From Hygrocybe punicea (Eukaryota; Basidiomycota; Agaricomycetes; Agaricales; Hygrophoraceae): a DNA stretch of 64,000 nt. The position numbers and the translations under genes are program-made. The stretch covers positions 2,542,001 through 2,606,000 of the forward strand of contig OY744463.1 in NCBI GenBank assembly GCA_963556145.1. The letters are read 5' to 3'. Shown here piece after piece: positions 1 through 11,931 of the stretch. The notes beneath the pieces were generated by a model that worked only from the letters and a program-made list of their open reading frames with translations, searched no databases and was not told where the DNA came from. The stretch's first letter is position 1, and each line of letters starts with the position of its first letter.

Positions 1-703
1 CAAAGTGTGGCACAGTGCGATATTCAAGTACGGGATCTTCGTCAAGATCGTTGTCGTCAGGATCGTCGTCGTCATCCGAGTCAGAGTCATCTGGGGCATC
101 TCTTAGAAACACGTTACCACAGGAGGTTAAAGTTTTACACACCGCCATCTTTTTGCGTTCGATGCAATGAGGATAGCTTGTATACCAAAACTTCATTGTT
201 TTTTGCAACATCGGCCTGAGTCCCTGCCACTAGATATGCGGTTGCAGGGTACCGCTGACGCTCGTAGCCTAGATTATCTCTCAAGACATCGAATGACAGA
301 CAAGGCCAGTTCACTTTCATGGTGTGCCGCATTACGTAGACCGAATCGTCTGCCTCCAGTATCTCGTCGTTGCCCAACACATGGGTCCCTGGAATGAATA
401 CGGTCGGAGCTGAAGGAGATTCAGCAGACTCCTCAATTGCAGGTAGGATTTCGTCGACGTCCATACCTGCATTACTGTAAAAGTGGCGATCTGGCAATGA
501 GAAATATTTGGATCAAGAAACACACCACCTTCCTCTTCCTCATCAATGACCTCTTCTTCGCTTTCTAACTCATCTTCCCAAGCATCCTCGAACTCGCCCA
601 TCTCATCGGCTCCATAATTCGCGCGCTTAATACCACTTGCAGAAGCCTTTGCGAAAGCTTGACCTTCAAGGGTTGACGGTTCTGTGGCCGTTCGCTTGGA
701 CAT
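1..703 (-). CDS. RRB1: RRB1/GRWD1 ribosome assembly WD-repeat protein, N-terminal part (3' end off window)
   Basis: The product starts at the ATG at 703 (MSKRTATEPS). It has a highly acidic Glu/Asp stretch and then the histone-binding-type N-terminal region of the RRB1/GRWD1/RBAP46 family (motifs VNWPCLSFDVLRD and YPATAYLVAGTQA). A third exon at the left edge is very rich in Asp and ends in DPVLEYRTVPHF, which leads into the WD40 propeller in this family; the propeller itself lies outside the window. Two introns of about 50-60 nt can be placed in phase: one after the EEEEG stretch, one after HRTQKDG. Known role of the family: a nuclear/nucleolar chaperone for ribosomal protein L3 (uL3) in 60S assembly. 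The identity is secure, but only roughly the first 170 residues are visible. Confidence 0.9.
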
Positions 704-1042
704 GCAAGTTTGAAAAGACTTTATTTTTGGCTTGTCTTTGGTAACCCCGTGACCAGAGTTGTAAGCCTTATTACGTAATACATAACGTCCACCCGCGCCC
801 ACAGTGGGCCCACTACATGTATTTGGGTATTTGGGTAATGTCTTACCTGGCGAGGTCGTATATGTATACGTATACAGTAGTCTGAGGGTGACGACGCCTG
901 TCGATTTGTAACAACGGGCCCCGCAGGTGATTATTATTACGATGCCGGTAACTTAGAACGCGTATGTGACACGTCAGTCGCCCCTGAACATAAATTATTG
1001 TTATAAGAGCTGGGCCCGGGTGGTTACGACAACTTCATCGAA
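704..1042. promoter_or_regulatory. Divergent intergenic region between RRB1 and the MGST3-type gene
   Basis: These 339 bases separate two divergently transcribed genes and so must hold both promoters. The sequence includes a tatgtatacgtatac palindrome-like stretch near 860-875. I see no open frame or repeat that looks like a gene. Confidence 0.5.
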
Positions 1043-1835
1043 ATGTCGACCATCGTTTTACCAGACGGGTGGGAGATCCAATGAGCTCAGTCCTTTCGTT
1101 GCTCATCTTCTTCTAGGTTTCAATACGTAGTCGCTGCTGTCGCCTTGACTCCTTGGGTTCTCATGGGCCAGACCTTTGTAGTCGTCAAGCATCGGAAGGT
1201 CGCAGGGATCAAGTACCCTCAACGTACGCTTTGCTTTTTAGTCTCACTGTGGGCCTTGTCTTATTCAACTTGCAGTCTACGCTGACAAGGCGCAGATTGA
1301 GGCCTCGAAGAATGCACTCATTTTTAATTGTGCTCAGCGTACGTAAACCCTCCACACATTGGCCCGCAATCGAGGCTTGATATATATTGGCCATTTTCAG
1401 GTGCGCACCAAAACACCCTCGAGACCTTACCTGTCGTGGTAATCTCGTGAGTATGGCCGGCGTTTCATGCAGTAAAATGGTGTTCATGTCTTGCACAGTA
1501 CACTCGTCGCCGGTCTGAAATATCCAATTCCTGCGGCCGCCCTATGTGCGGCATGGTCAATTGGCCGCTTCATATACACTCGCGGATACGTTACTGGGGA
1601 TCCCGCGAAAGTGAGTGTCCGTCTGACAGGCTATGCTAACCTTCCCTTGAAATTTACCCTCGACTTCACAGCGTGGTCCGGGCAGTATCTTTGCGAACAT
1701 TATGATGACTTGTGAGATATTTATTTTGTTTCTGATCTGTGAGATCATTCCTGACCTTCTCATGGCACACTAGTACTTCTTCTTGGATCTACATATGTCG
1801 CTCTCCAGCCCGTTGTTGCGGGTCTTGCTGTCTAA
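1043..1835 (+). CDS. Microsomal glutathione S-transferase 3-like MAPEG protein
   Basis: The ATG at 1043 opens a gene of at least six exons that splices to a protein of about 151 residues, the normal MGST3 length. It begins MSTIVLPDGFQYVVAAVALT and continues through MGQTFVVVKHRKVAGIKYP, FNCAQRAHQNTLETLP (the MAPEG signature region), YPIPAAALCAAWSIGR and YTRGYVTGDPAKRGPG to the stop at 1833-1835. Four hydrophobic helices are evident. Family knowledge: membrane-associated proteins in eicosanoid and glutathione metabolism with glutathione transferase and peroxidase activity. The last intron (gtgagatattt...cactag) is needed to reach the hydrophobic C-terminus; without it a weaker frame runs to a TAG just before 1775. 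Confidence 0.88.
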
Positions 1836-2114
1836 TCTTGGAAGGATTTTGGAAGATGATCACTAGTACTGGAGCCTTTGTTGTCATATCTGTTAACCAA
1901 TTGTTGGACTCTTATCCTTTTCAAAAACTTTCGAATTTCAAGCTTTGTAGTCTAAATCATGCCGTGACTTTCAGAAGGAGTTGACTGCACATTGCACAAT
2001 CCCTACTTCGAAAGTTCAAGAAAAAGTCTTGCAACCTCTTGCAAACTCTTTCGAGTTTCTTGAGTTGCAACCAAAACTGACTCTTTCTATCTGATTTTCT
2101 CCTCGTCTGGAAGA

Positions 2115-3657
2115 ATGCCCAAGGTGTCTTCTAGACCATCGTTGCCAACCTCTTCCTCAGATTTTGCCCTACCACCATCCTCAAGCGCCAGTTCAATAGC
2201 GTCCTCATCTTCCCTGACCGCCGATGAGACGAACCTCCTACTCCCCCGATTTCGCCGTCCGAGTCTTCTGGCTCAGAAAGCCAGTTTTGAAACCAGACTC
2301 CATAGCCCTCTCGCAGCCTCCGCTACAATTTATTCAACCCGGAGACGTGGTAGAAGTTACAGTGCGATCATCGGGGAAGAGTCCGAAAGCGACAGAGATA
2401 GGATGTGGACTGACAGTTCACCATCGAGCAGCTCACAGAACCCGACACCTCCAGAATACAGCGAAGACAACGAGAAGGATACAAAGGCGATGGCCGTACA
2501 TCCCCTGACCTCACCACGTAGACTGTCTTCCGGCAGCATGGACATCCAAGACCTTCCTGTTCGCACCATCACCCGGCGGCTGTCCTTCCCCGTAGGCATC
2601 TTTCACATTTCTCCTGCCCTATCCTCATTGACTTACACGGAACTTCTCCTGCCCTATCCTCATTGACTTACACGTAACGAAATACAGCTTAGGACTCCCC
2701 GAATACGCAATATCCTTGCCGAATCCCGTCCTGATGAAAATGAAGTCAAATCTGAAGCTGCGTTCCAACGTCTGATCACCTCCGGTTCTGAACTACCCAT
2801 ACAATCGCGAACACCACGTGCTGCCTCAGATCGCGGGCGGTATCCCGAAGAAGCTGGGCAGGAAGAGTATCAGCGGGAAGATACGCCAAGCGACGACGGC
2901 GAGGGGGACGATCAACCCTTCGCTTTCCATCCAGGCGACAGCGAGCCTATATGTATAGTAAAACCACGAACGCCAGCTAATAGCGTGAACGGGGATGACC
3001 TGAGCATGTCTATATCGGAAAGTCCCAATGGTTTCAGTGCGGTGATGGATGTGGACATGGTGTGTTGCCTCTTTTCTCGTTTTATATGTACTCACCTATC
3101 TTGTCTATCAGCCGTATGGTTCCCCGTCACTTGCGTCTTCCCTTGCTCCTGCACAATGGCGATATACACCACCACCGACTACAAGTGCTGTTCGTTCGAA
3201 CAAACGCAAATGTGAGTGGTGACCATCTCAGCACTTGCGCATCCTCAACTTAAATCATTATGCAGTTGACGATCGTTTTGACCCATATCCGACGACCTCG
3301 AAGCGACGTGCTGTATCACCATCCCTCTCCCAGCTTCGAGAATCCCATCAATCCCTAATTCCAGGGCGTACTGCGAATGGCGTATCTCGGCTTCCCATCC
3401 CTCTCCCAATAATGATACCGGGATCCGCGGCCAGCTCCGCGGCATCGTCTCCGACGATTACATGCTCATACTCAGCATCAGGTCTCACCTTGTCTAGACC
3501 CGTTAGCATCTCTTCGAGTCCTACCTTGAGAGCATCGATGGGGTTGGCCAGCCCAATTTTGAGACCTCTCCCAAGAGCAGCCATCCGGCGAGGGGATGGG
3601 GAGGAGAAGGAAATTGAAGGAGCGGGCGAGGCTGTTGGTGGACTCAGCATCGCTTGA
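2115..3657 (+). CDS. Ser/Pro-rich protein of unknown function (basidiomycete type)
   Basis: Four exons join in phase: 2115-2591, 2688-3059, 3112-3211 and 3266-3657. The product is about 446 residues, very rich in Ser/Pro with many SP/TP sites and no membrane segment. Ordered-looking islands are FPLRTPRIRNILAESRPDEN, KSEAAFQRLITSG and KRKFDDRFDPYPTTSKRRAV, the last formed across an exon junction with a basic, nuclear-localisation-like end. I do not recognise a named family. The many proline-directed sites and the basic motif would fit a nuclear protein regulated by phosphorylation, but that is inference. The first intron carries a tandem duplication (separate entry). Confidence 0.75.
2609..2674 (+). 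repeat. Perfect 31-bp tandem duplication inside an intron
   Basis: The 31-base unit at 2609-2639 (ttctcctgccctatcctcat and the next 11 bases) recurs exactly at 2644-2674, a period of 35. Both copies lie inside the first intron (2592-2687) of the Ser/Pro-rich gene. Each holds a ttgacttac stretch that could act as a branch site. Confidence 0.95.
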
Positions 3658-3907
3658 TGCCCCCCCTTGATTTCGAATTACGCGGCGTCGCTTTCGCAGG
3701 CTCAGCATCAGACGTACAGAATCTCGGTATGTCTTACTGACCCAGGATGACTGCATTTCATGGCAGCAAGTATGAAGGCCCGATAGTTCTGCTGCAAATC
3801 TTGGAAGACTTGACAGATTTTGTCATGATCCATTGAAACTCGGACTCTCTTTACTGATCATGGCAAGATTCTATCAAATGTTTTGTAGAATACCAATGCG
3901 AAGGCAA
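3658..3907. other. Convergent 3' intergenic region
   Basis: This 250-base space lies between the stop of the Ser/Pro-rich gene (plus) and the stop of ureD (minus). It should hold both 3' ends. No gene is apparent. Confidence 0.4.
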
Positions 3908-4910
3908 TCAGGCAAAAGCCCGCCGAAAAACATCGACGCCGATGAGGTCCTGAAGTCTTTGCAGCATGTCTCCAAGCCACACTCGAACAAGTTCCGTTTC
4001 TTCTCCCGCGATCCTCACCACACACCCCTTGCCCTCTGCTATCGAGCTGAGTGACCATATCAGAGTTGCTGGGGAGTGAGTTTTGAACACAACAATAGCC
4101 TCGTATCGTGCCGTGATCTCACAGATGGCCTTGAGTACCAGCGGTCCGTAGAGAATGACAGTGGCGTAACATGAATAGGGGGATAGTTTATCGGAGAGTG
4201 TGCGCTGAGGTAACGGTCCAACATCAAGCCCTGTGTCTTCCAAGAGCGTTGCATCCTTTGCGGCCCTTTTTCCACCCACCCAGATCTCGTTTGCACTGTA
4301 ATATCTCGAGAACACCCACTTTTCTCCGAGGGATTTGCGCCCAGATGTGACCCAGTCGAGAACTACCAGGGAGGCGTGGTCTGAAAGATGGAACGTCTGT
4401 ATTTGGGTGTAAGAAGCCGAACGGAAGCATGTAACGGGGTCTGGGAGGAGGAACAAGGCACCATTTTCAGATACGACCACGTCCATGTGTTGCTCCGTGA
4501 TTTTATGCCCTGGAGGGGACAGTTTGGATGCCGACGGTCGCGCAGCTCGATCTGCATGCCTCGTTTTGAAGACTTTAGTGGATCCCTGTCAAACCAAGAT
4601 CCATCAGTTACTCGCTCACCCAGATCAAGCAGCATTTTTTGGATAATACCTGAGACAACAAGACAAGAGTAGCCAAATGACCAACATCAACAGCGAGTTT
4701 GATACGGTCGCCCCCAACAAGACCTCCCCCGTACGTCAACATGTACACTACAGCTACGCCGTCTTCGTCAATCCGGGGTGACAAAAGCTTTAGTGGGTAT
4801 GTGGACGATAGTTCGGAGAAGACTGCAGTTGAACCATGTGCACGTAAGATGATACGTCCGCACCCAGCGTCGATGTGTGGGATCGGGTGGAGACCTGCTG
4901 CCGCAGTCAT
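3908..4910 (-). CDS. ureD: Urease accessory protein UreD
   Basis: Two exons (4910-4650 and 4585-3908) join in phase to a 312-residue protein, the usual UreD length. Landmarks are FSELSSTYPLKLLSPR, YMLTYGGGLVGGDRIKL (the conserved Gly-rich UreD core), the splice-spanning VLLSQGSTKVFKTR, DPVTCFRSASYTQIQTF, LVVLDWVTSGRKSLGEKW and YYSANEIWVGGKRA. Known role: part of the UreD-UreF-UreG chaperone complex that loads nickel and CO2 into apo-urease. In fungi the accessory genes are usually dispersed, and no other urease gene is in this window. The start chosen is the ATG at 4910 (MTAAAGLHPIPHIDAG). Confidence 0.93.
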
Positions 4911-5223
4911 GCCCAAAGTCTGCGACGTCGAGATCGCTGGAAATTATCGGACGGAGCGTGCGTTCCGTGACCTCGCGGTGTCCTATCATGAGGCCATCAC
5001 CGAATACAGAGTGACGGTTGCGGATGATAATATTATAATGTGAACGCCTCGCAGCTGATCATGAAAGTACATGTATTTTGTCGTGACACTAGAAGGCGAT
5101 ACATAAACGAGTAAAGAGCGATGAACTGAAATATAATATAGACTTGAAGCTGGCTAGCTTGAAGGAGAGTAAAGTATTGGGAATAATACCTTTGTACAAA
5201 ATAACATGTCGACGCGAGTAACA
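4911..5223. other. Intergenic region between ureD and byr4
   Basis: This 313-base space lies between the ureD start and the byr4 stop, both on the minus strand. It should hold the ureD promoter and the byr4 3' end. It is AT-rich between 5040 and 5200, with no credible open frame. Confidence 0.4.
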
Positions 5224-7916
5224 TCAATACTGGCGCGTCGCAAGTGCACGGATTTCATAGAGATACGAACGGTCAGGCTCGGCAAACACGTTCGCATACT
5301 TCGTTTTCCATCCTTTCATCTCCACGCAGTGACGTTCCTCAGAAAGCCGACAACTTCCCAAAAACGCCTCGTTGACATCGCACACCATAGACGCCCTAGA
5401 GCCACGATCGCTGCCTGAATCCGACAGCGTTCGCGTATGGCTTTGAGATGGGTCTGGCTCGACCACTATCGACGACATCGACGACCCACTCATATCCGAC
5501 GACGATGGTGTGGTGGACTGCTGGCTTGCACGGATAGTCCCGCCCTTGGTCTCCCAGCTGTCCGAATCTTCCTCGTCGTCGGCAAGATTAGCAAAGATGT
5601 CTGGCTCGTCCTCTTCTGGAGGTAGTGTTGATATCCAGCACATACGTGCGGGATCGAATATCATGTTGCCCACGACACGGGCACCAGAGGCAAAAGAACC
5701 GACAGGTGATCCAATGGAAGATCCCGTCAGATGTGTGATGAGAGCAGGCCGTGTTGAGGTGCCCACAACAACGTCGAAATCGCGCAAGACATGATCATTC
5801 CCCTCCCATCGTAGAATCTGAGGATTCCATTTCATGTCTCCAACCACTGAAAGATGTAGTTGAATGTGCGGCCCACAATGATGCACTACCGACACTGACC
5901 TTTCGGAGCCCCGGCTCCGCCCAAGTTGCGTATCAGGGTGGGTTTCCTTCTCATTGGAGGGTGACTGGACAAAGGGAAATTCTTCTTATTGAGGGAAATC
6001 TCAAGGCGGTTTCGCTTGGAAGGGAATTGGATGCGTTCCGTCCATTTCGTTGCATTCGTAGGGGGAGCCAAAGCGGTCACTTGCAAGAAATAATCAAGTT
6101 CCAACCTGTGCCAACGACGATGGGTATACACACCTGTATCCTCGCTGGAACCATTCCGCCTCCCCTTCTTATGCAGCCCCTGTTCTATGGTTTTTGAAGA
6201 ATAGCTTCCGCCTGGGACGCGATTGCCATAACCCTTCGGCTGGACCCTAAAGCGTCCTTCTTTTTCTCGATCGGTTGGGAGATCATCGATGGCATCAAGC
6301 TCTGTCCCATCTCCGTACGCCCGTGGTCGCTTAGGTTTTCGCAAAACTTTGGAAACGACGGCTTGATGACTTGGTGGGAGGGTAGGGTGAATCCTTAGAG
6401 AAGTATTGGAAGGCGGGCGAGGGGGGAGTGGAGAGACCGAGGGACATGGAGTGGGAACAGGCGGGACGGACGAAAATATAGCGGAAAGACCAGGACGAGA
6501 CTTGGTGCGAGATAACGTGGGCATAGTTAGGCGGAGGGCTGCAGGATTGGATGAGGGTGTCGATGGACGCGTAGGTGGAACAACATGTTCCTGCATGACA
6601 CAGGTTGGCGATTTCCTGTATGACTTTGCCCGTGAGGCAGCCGTTGGTATTTCATATCTCGGAAACTTGGTTGAAGAACTAGCTGCTGGAGCCGACCCTG
6701 AGCTTGATGCTTGGGTTTGGCTGGCTTCCATGAGCGAAGACAACGACGCCTTTCGAGTGATTTTCCGTTGCGTGACAGGAGGTGTGGGGGGCTTGAGACC
6801 AGAGTGAGACTTCTGACCTCGAAGACTTGCAGGCTTTGGTGTGAGGAAGGAAGAAGGAGGGGCGGAGGCGAGTGCCTGAAATGTTTGCGAGCGAGTGGCT
6901 GTACTGAGGGGTGGCGATGGGGAAAGCCTGAGCTTGTTGAAGTGACGTGCAGAAGAGGGTGGAGGGTGACTAGGGGACTTTGGGCGATCGCCTTTCAATC
7001 TTGAGGGTGGTCGTAAAGTGATAGGGCGAGGGGGCATGCTGTAACTACGACTGATAGGTCCACGCTGAGTTTTCTGATGCTGAGTATTGAGCAACAATCG
7101 ACTAGGGCTGAGGTCGTCGTCGTCGTCAATGATGAGGCCAATTTCAAAGTTGTCCTCTGGATCGGGTGTAGCCACCTTGACTAGATCATCTGGGAGCTGA
7201 GCTCGCTTCTTTGTCTCCAGAATTTTTGTGAGGTGTCTTCCCCCATGGCCAAACTCGAATAACCCAGACGGAATAACGAGCCCCTCGAGTTCACCTTCGT
7301 CATCCTCGTCGTCGTTATCGTCCGTCTCCGAGTTAGGTAAGGAGACAGAAGATGCAGAGTTGGATGATGGTGATGCATCAGCGAATCCGAGAGACGAGTA
7401 TGCGTCCGAAGATTGTGATGAAGACGTGTGGTCCTTGTCCCCCCATTCCAGTGAGTTTTTCGAGGACCGGTGATTGAGAGACAAGGGTGCGAGGGATAGA
7501 CAGGAGATATCTGAGGGCAACGCAAACGCGGCTTCAATATCATCGTCGACGGGCTGTGTGGGCGCAACCGGCTTGAAGATGTTTTTTGATAGTGCAGTAA
7601 CCTTGATCGTAGATAGCCCCTCGTCGTCGTCGTCGCCGCCGTCATCCTCATCCTCATTCTGGGGTAGCGGGGGTCGGATGGTCATGAGACGGGAGGGAGC
7701 ATTCTGAAACGATGGGGAGGGAGCAGCTGGGACGGGTTTTGCCATTGGACCTCCGGTCTTCCCCAAATGCATTTCCATGTCCCAATCTTCGTCGTTGTCG
7801 TCGTACTTGCCACAATGAGCATGAAGAGGTACGTCGTCGTCGGGCAGATCAAAGTCGGCATCGGGCCATTCTTCGCGGGGAATGAGAATGAGAGATGGTG
7901 CGGGGATGGTGTTCAT
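5224..7916 (-). CDS. byr4: Byr4/Bfa1-type septation (mitotic exit) GAP component
   Basis: Exon 1 (7916-5900) and exon 2 (5846-5224) join in phase to 879 residues. The N-terminus is acidic and Ser/Pro-rich (DEDEDDGGDDDDEG). The conserved C-terminal third carries RKPKRPRAYGDGTELDAIDD, GRFRVQPKGYGNRVPGGSY and, across the intron, VVGDMKWNPQILRWEGNDHV, then ARVVGNMIFDPARMCWIS and EDEPDIFANLADDEED. These are the hallmark blocks of Byr4 (S. pombe) and Bfa1 (S. cerevisiae). Known role: with the TBC protein Cdc16/Bub2 it forms the two-component GAP for the Spg1/Tem1 GTPase at the spindle pole body, holding back septation until anaphase. Many SP/TP sites fit the known Polo/CDK control. Confidence 0.9.
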
Positions 7917-8265
7917 GATGAGAAAAGAGTGGCGTTGGCGTTATTGTATCCCCGAGAGGGTGTGGTGTACGTTAGAAGGTGCCTTTATAAGCTGAAGTAG
8001 AGTTTGAGATAATTGACGACAAAAAGGATTGAGACAAGCCAGGATTTTGCTGAGAGTGAGACAATAGGCCCGGCGAGCACCAGAGTGCAGTGGGGCGGTC
8101 GAGAGAGGTGGAGAGCTCCAGCAAAAAAAGAAAAAAAAAGAAAAAGGGCGAGGGGAGCCTCGTGCTGGCAGGGCAAATCTTATGCGTTTGGCGGGGACAG
8201 GTCGGTGACAAACAGTGACCAAACACGGCGAACTATTGACCCGAATAGCCAAATACGGGTAAATA
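7917..8265. other. Intergenic region upstream of byr4
   Basis: This 349-base space lies between the byr4 start and the NRDE2 stop (tandem, minus strand). It includes a purine-rich tract near 8122-8150 (pyrimidine-rich on the minus strand, typical of fungal promoters). No gene is seen. Confidence 0.4.
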
Positions 8266-11200
8266 TCAATATGGCCGCAGACGGACAAGTTCCTTAGCAT
8301 TGTGCTCAATCTCGTCCTCACTGTCCTCGCTTCCCTCATTCTCCCCTGTAGGTGCTTCCCACCCATCCAATATCTCATCGACCCCTTTCCGCATCCGCAA
8401 CTCCCTCTCCGCCATTGTGTCCGCAAAGCTATTGAGCTCAATCGGGCTGAACACCGACCGAAGTGGTCCAAACGCCAGCAGATAGAGCTCTTCGTAAAGA
8501 ATCCCATTGGTTCTCGCCTAACCCGGGTTCTACACGCACTCACCTTTCACAAGTGGGCACTCTCCAATCGCCCGGAATAGCATCTTCTTCGCAAGCTGCA
8601 TTTGTCCCGCCCGTATCTCAAACTCGATGTATATTCGCCAGATAATAGCACTATTTCTCGTCCTGAGATCTGATCATTAAGCAAATCCAAACACACACAC
8701 AGTAAGGAACCACGCACCGCTCACTCTCGACAGCAGCCGCAAACCCACCTCTGATCCTTTCCTTCTCACCATCCCACCGTCCTCTTTCCCAACCTGCTAT
8801 CCATACTTCCATTACTCTTCTCGCCACGTCTTTATCCCTAATAACGTTACCAATAGGTCCTTCGCCCAAGAGCCCCCTCACACGCCCCCAGACACCCTGA
8901 CCCTTCTCTGCTTCCAAGAACAATCCCAACACAACTGTGTTACTCGGATAGACCTCAACCGCCTTCTCAACCCTGGCCCGCAATATAGATGGTGGAGTGG
9001 GATTCCTAAGTACAATCCCTTGACGGTATAGCATGGCCAAACAGGCCACCGTCAGACTTTCATGGGCAATGGTCCCGCTCTCCAAATTGTCAAGATGTCG
9101 GTCAAAAACGGAAAGTGCCGCATTCACTGACGATGTCAGATTCTCCAGGAGCGCCGAAAGCTTGATCCACGCCTCTCTGTTTTTCCACAACATCCCGGGG
9201 ACCACTGCTTCCTCCAAATTTCGCCTGGCACGGAGAATCATGACGCCCGTCGTGCCATCGACACCCACAGACTGTACAACAACTTGCAATGCAGCATCCG
9301 ACCGTCCAGCGAGCCACTCCATTTCCGCCCAGTCCCACCACAGTTGGCTCATCCCAGTTATTGAAGTAGGCTGTCCCGAGGCAGCGAGGACAGTCTGGTA
9401 TACTTTGCGTGCATCATCGGTCCGTCCCCTGATGAGCTCAAGGCGAGCATGCGCGGCCCAGTGCAGTAACGAGTCGCGAGCAGTGGAGAGGAAGGAGCGC
9501 GAAACCTTCAGGGCACTGAAACAAAGTACAGTCTGGGTAAACATTATTCAATAGTCTAGTTAGGAGACGAACCTCTTCACGCTAATCGCAGCCTCGAATG
9601 CCAAGGAAAACGTATCCCATTCATAATCCTCCACCCCCAGTCTTAGCTGCGAAAAGATCCTCCTAACGAATGATTCATCCACTCCTTGTACATCCTCCGT
9701 GCTCCATAAACAGCCCCTTCCATCGACACTCTCTAGTGGACCAACAACTCCATACCCCCAATTCTTAACGGGCCCAAATCCACTCGAATACTCCCTCTCC
9801 CGCCCGACAATCACACCAGCATATGCGTCAGTTGTTAGCCGCCTTTGAGTCGCGTCAGAAGAGAAGATAGTGGCAAGGTAGGATGGATTCATCAAGTGGG
9901 TGTAACACCAACGGTCGTCCGCATTGGCATGACGATCCGCAGACAGAGACTCAGCGAACCCTGGGATGTGCAGCCCAAGGAAAGACAACCAAACGAACCG
10001 GATTGCATTATTTGCACGCGAGGATTGCAACGAAAAGAGCAGCGGTCGGATATCCGAAAATAATATCATCCCATAGGGATCGGTCTCATTGGTTTCATCT
10101 ACCGCACGAGCGGGTATTCTTGACACTCGGTCAGCACTGGATTCCTGGATTGACCACTGGGTATACGGATCTGACGCGATTCGTTCCTCTATCATTTGCA
10201 ATATAGCCTTCGAGGACGCCGGGACACGCCTGGGTCGACCAGATTCCATCCAAGTAGCCCATCCCTTGGCACCTGGTTCGCCAACACGTGGAACTTCAGA
10301 CTCCCAAAATTCTTCGAGATTGTCCAGCTGATAATCGATTGGCATCCCGCGTAGGTTCTGCGGCACTTCAAATGTTCTGCCAGGTGAAGTAAATGGTAAG
10401 GGGCTCGTTTGACACTTAAATAAAAGTACCGCACAGCTCGGATTGGGCCTGTAGGAGTGCAACGGCTCGCTCGACAAAACCTAGACCGGCCAAGTCGTAT
10501 CAACTCTAATGAAATCTGGAGACACGAGATCATACACACCGGCGTTGTGAAATGCAACTGCGAGACGCCAAAGAATTCTAACCTTGCTGACCTCGTCTTC
10601 CGTGCCCAGAGCTCGTAATATACGTACTCCATCCTCAACCAACCCGTTTACGCCATTATTCCTGCCTCGCATTCTCCACTCTAGCCACTCCATCCAGATT
10701 TCCACGCCTCCGATCTTCCACGCCTCCTCCCACTCTGCTCGCAACCTGCTCTCATGCCACACTTCTTCTCCTGCCTTCAAATACTTGAGACGCAGAATTT
10801 TTGAAGATGCGTTTTGCGGATGCGCTGATAATGCGCGGGACATGATGGATATGGTGATTTCAGAACGGGCTTTGAACGCATTTTTGGAAGTCATGGGTAT
10901 GGTAGACAGTGAGTGCGACAAAAGAAAGAGCCACGTAGGTACGGAAGATGGGTCCGCATTCAACTGCATATCTAGAGATTTCGATTTTTCTTGATAAGAC
11001 ATGAGCGGTGTCGTGTCAGAGTCATCGTCCACACTAGAGCGCTCGATATCCGAAGCCGATGTCTCTGAATCAGAATCAGTGTCATGTTTTATAATCGAAC
11101 GGTAAGCTTGATCGTCATTGCGGCCACGCCGTGAAGGCAAACGTAGAAAACCATCAACTTCTTCGTATTTGTAGGAGTCCGAGGAACTCAACATTCTTCG

Positions 11201-11825
11201 TGTGGGTGCAGAAGTAAGGAGAGCACGCGACTTCGGATCTGTCAATTGAGGCATCTGCACCAAGGCATTCATGAATCACAAGTGGAACGAAAGCATACGA
11301 AAAACGTACCCTTTGTCTGCTACCGACGCCCACTTCTACCCCTTTGCGGCTGCGATATACAACAGTCCAGGCGTTACTCAGGCCAAGTATCTTTGCCCCT
11401 CCTTCGCAATCATTAGATGTCATTGGGACCGTGTGAGATCACTCACGACCAACTAAATGGTACTTTGGGACATCACCGGCGTACAAGCCACCATAACTGA
11501 CATTCAGCGGATCCCCTTTGCGATCTGAGTAGAACACAGGCAGAGACCCCGCGCAACCATCACCCCGGAGGCCATGGTCTTCCCTCAATTTCAAGCGCTC
11601 GTCGTCCAGAACTTGATCCCTCCCTGGGCCCAAATTGTCAAAGTCACCCGGTTTCCGTTTCCTTTCCTTACTCCGGCGCCCCTTGTCCTTCCTCTTCCCG
11701 TGCTTTCTGTCCTCGGTAAGCCTGAAGGGTGATTGTGCATCTGCGGGTTTGCTAACACTCGGACCCAAGTCCGGAAATGAAGCAAAAGAGGGAGCAAACG
11801 ACGAGAATGAAGGGGCAGACGCCAT
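8266..11825 (-). CDS. NRDE2: NRDE2-family nuclear RNA surveillance/RNAi factor
   Basis: A multi-exon gene running from the ATG at 11825 (MASAPSFSSFAPSFASFPDL) to the stop at 8266. The N-terminus has a Lys/Arg-rich patch (KHGKRKDKGRRSKERKRK), then the NRDE-2 signature region (VFYSDRKGDPLNVSYGGLY, YHLVGR). A long alpha-helical part with HAT/TPR-like repeats follows (VPTWLFLLSHSLS, RLKYLKAGEEVW). The C-terminus is rebuilt over short introns: YIEFEIRAGQMQLAKKMLFR, then ELYLLAFGPLRSVFSPIEL. Known role: nuclear partner of the Mtr4 helicase in RNA surveillance, splicing fidelity and nuclear RNAi (Nrl1 in S. pombe). Roughly 1,000-1,050 residues are expected. Gene identity is firm; the exact joins around 9550 and 10480 are my reading. 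Confidence 0.88.
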
Positions 11826-11931
11826 AATTAACTTGTAGCTATAGCTACATTACATAAGCGTGCATAAATTTTGCTTGCTCCAATTGAAAGCATGCCGGTT
11901 CTGATTCCTCTATCACCAGTCAACAATCAGC
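11826..11931. promoter_or_regulatory. Compact bidirectional promoter between NRDE2 and NIP7
   Basis: Only 106 bases separate the two divergent ATGs (11825 minus, 11932 plus). Both promoters and 5' leaders must overlap here. No obvious TATA element is seen. Confidence 0.7.

Noticed and set aside
7280..7680. GTC/ATC-rich stretches as simple repeats
   Set aside because: They encode the Asp/Glu runs of Byr4 and are explained by the protein sequence.
9033..9554. Plus-strand frame of 173 codons within NRDE2
   Set aside because: Antisense to an NRDE2 exon, with no motif or splice support.
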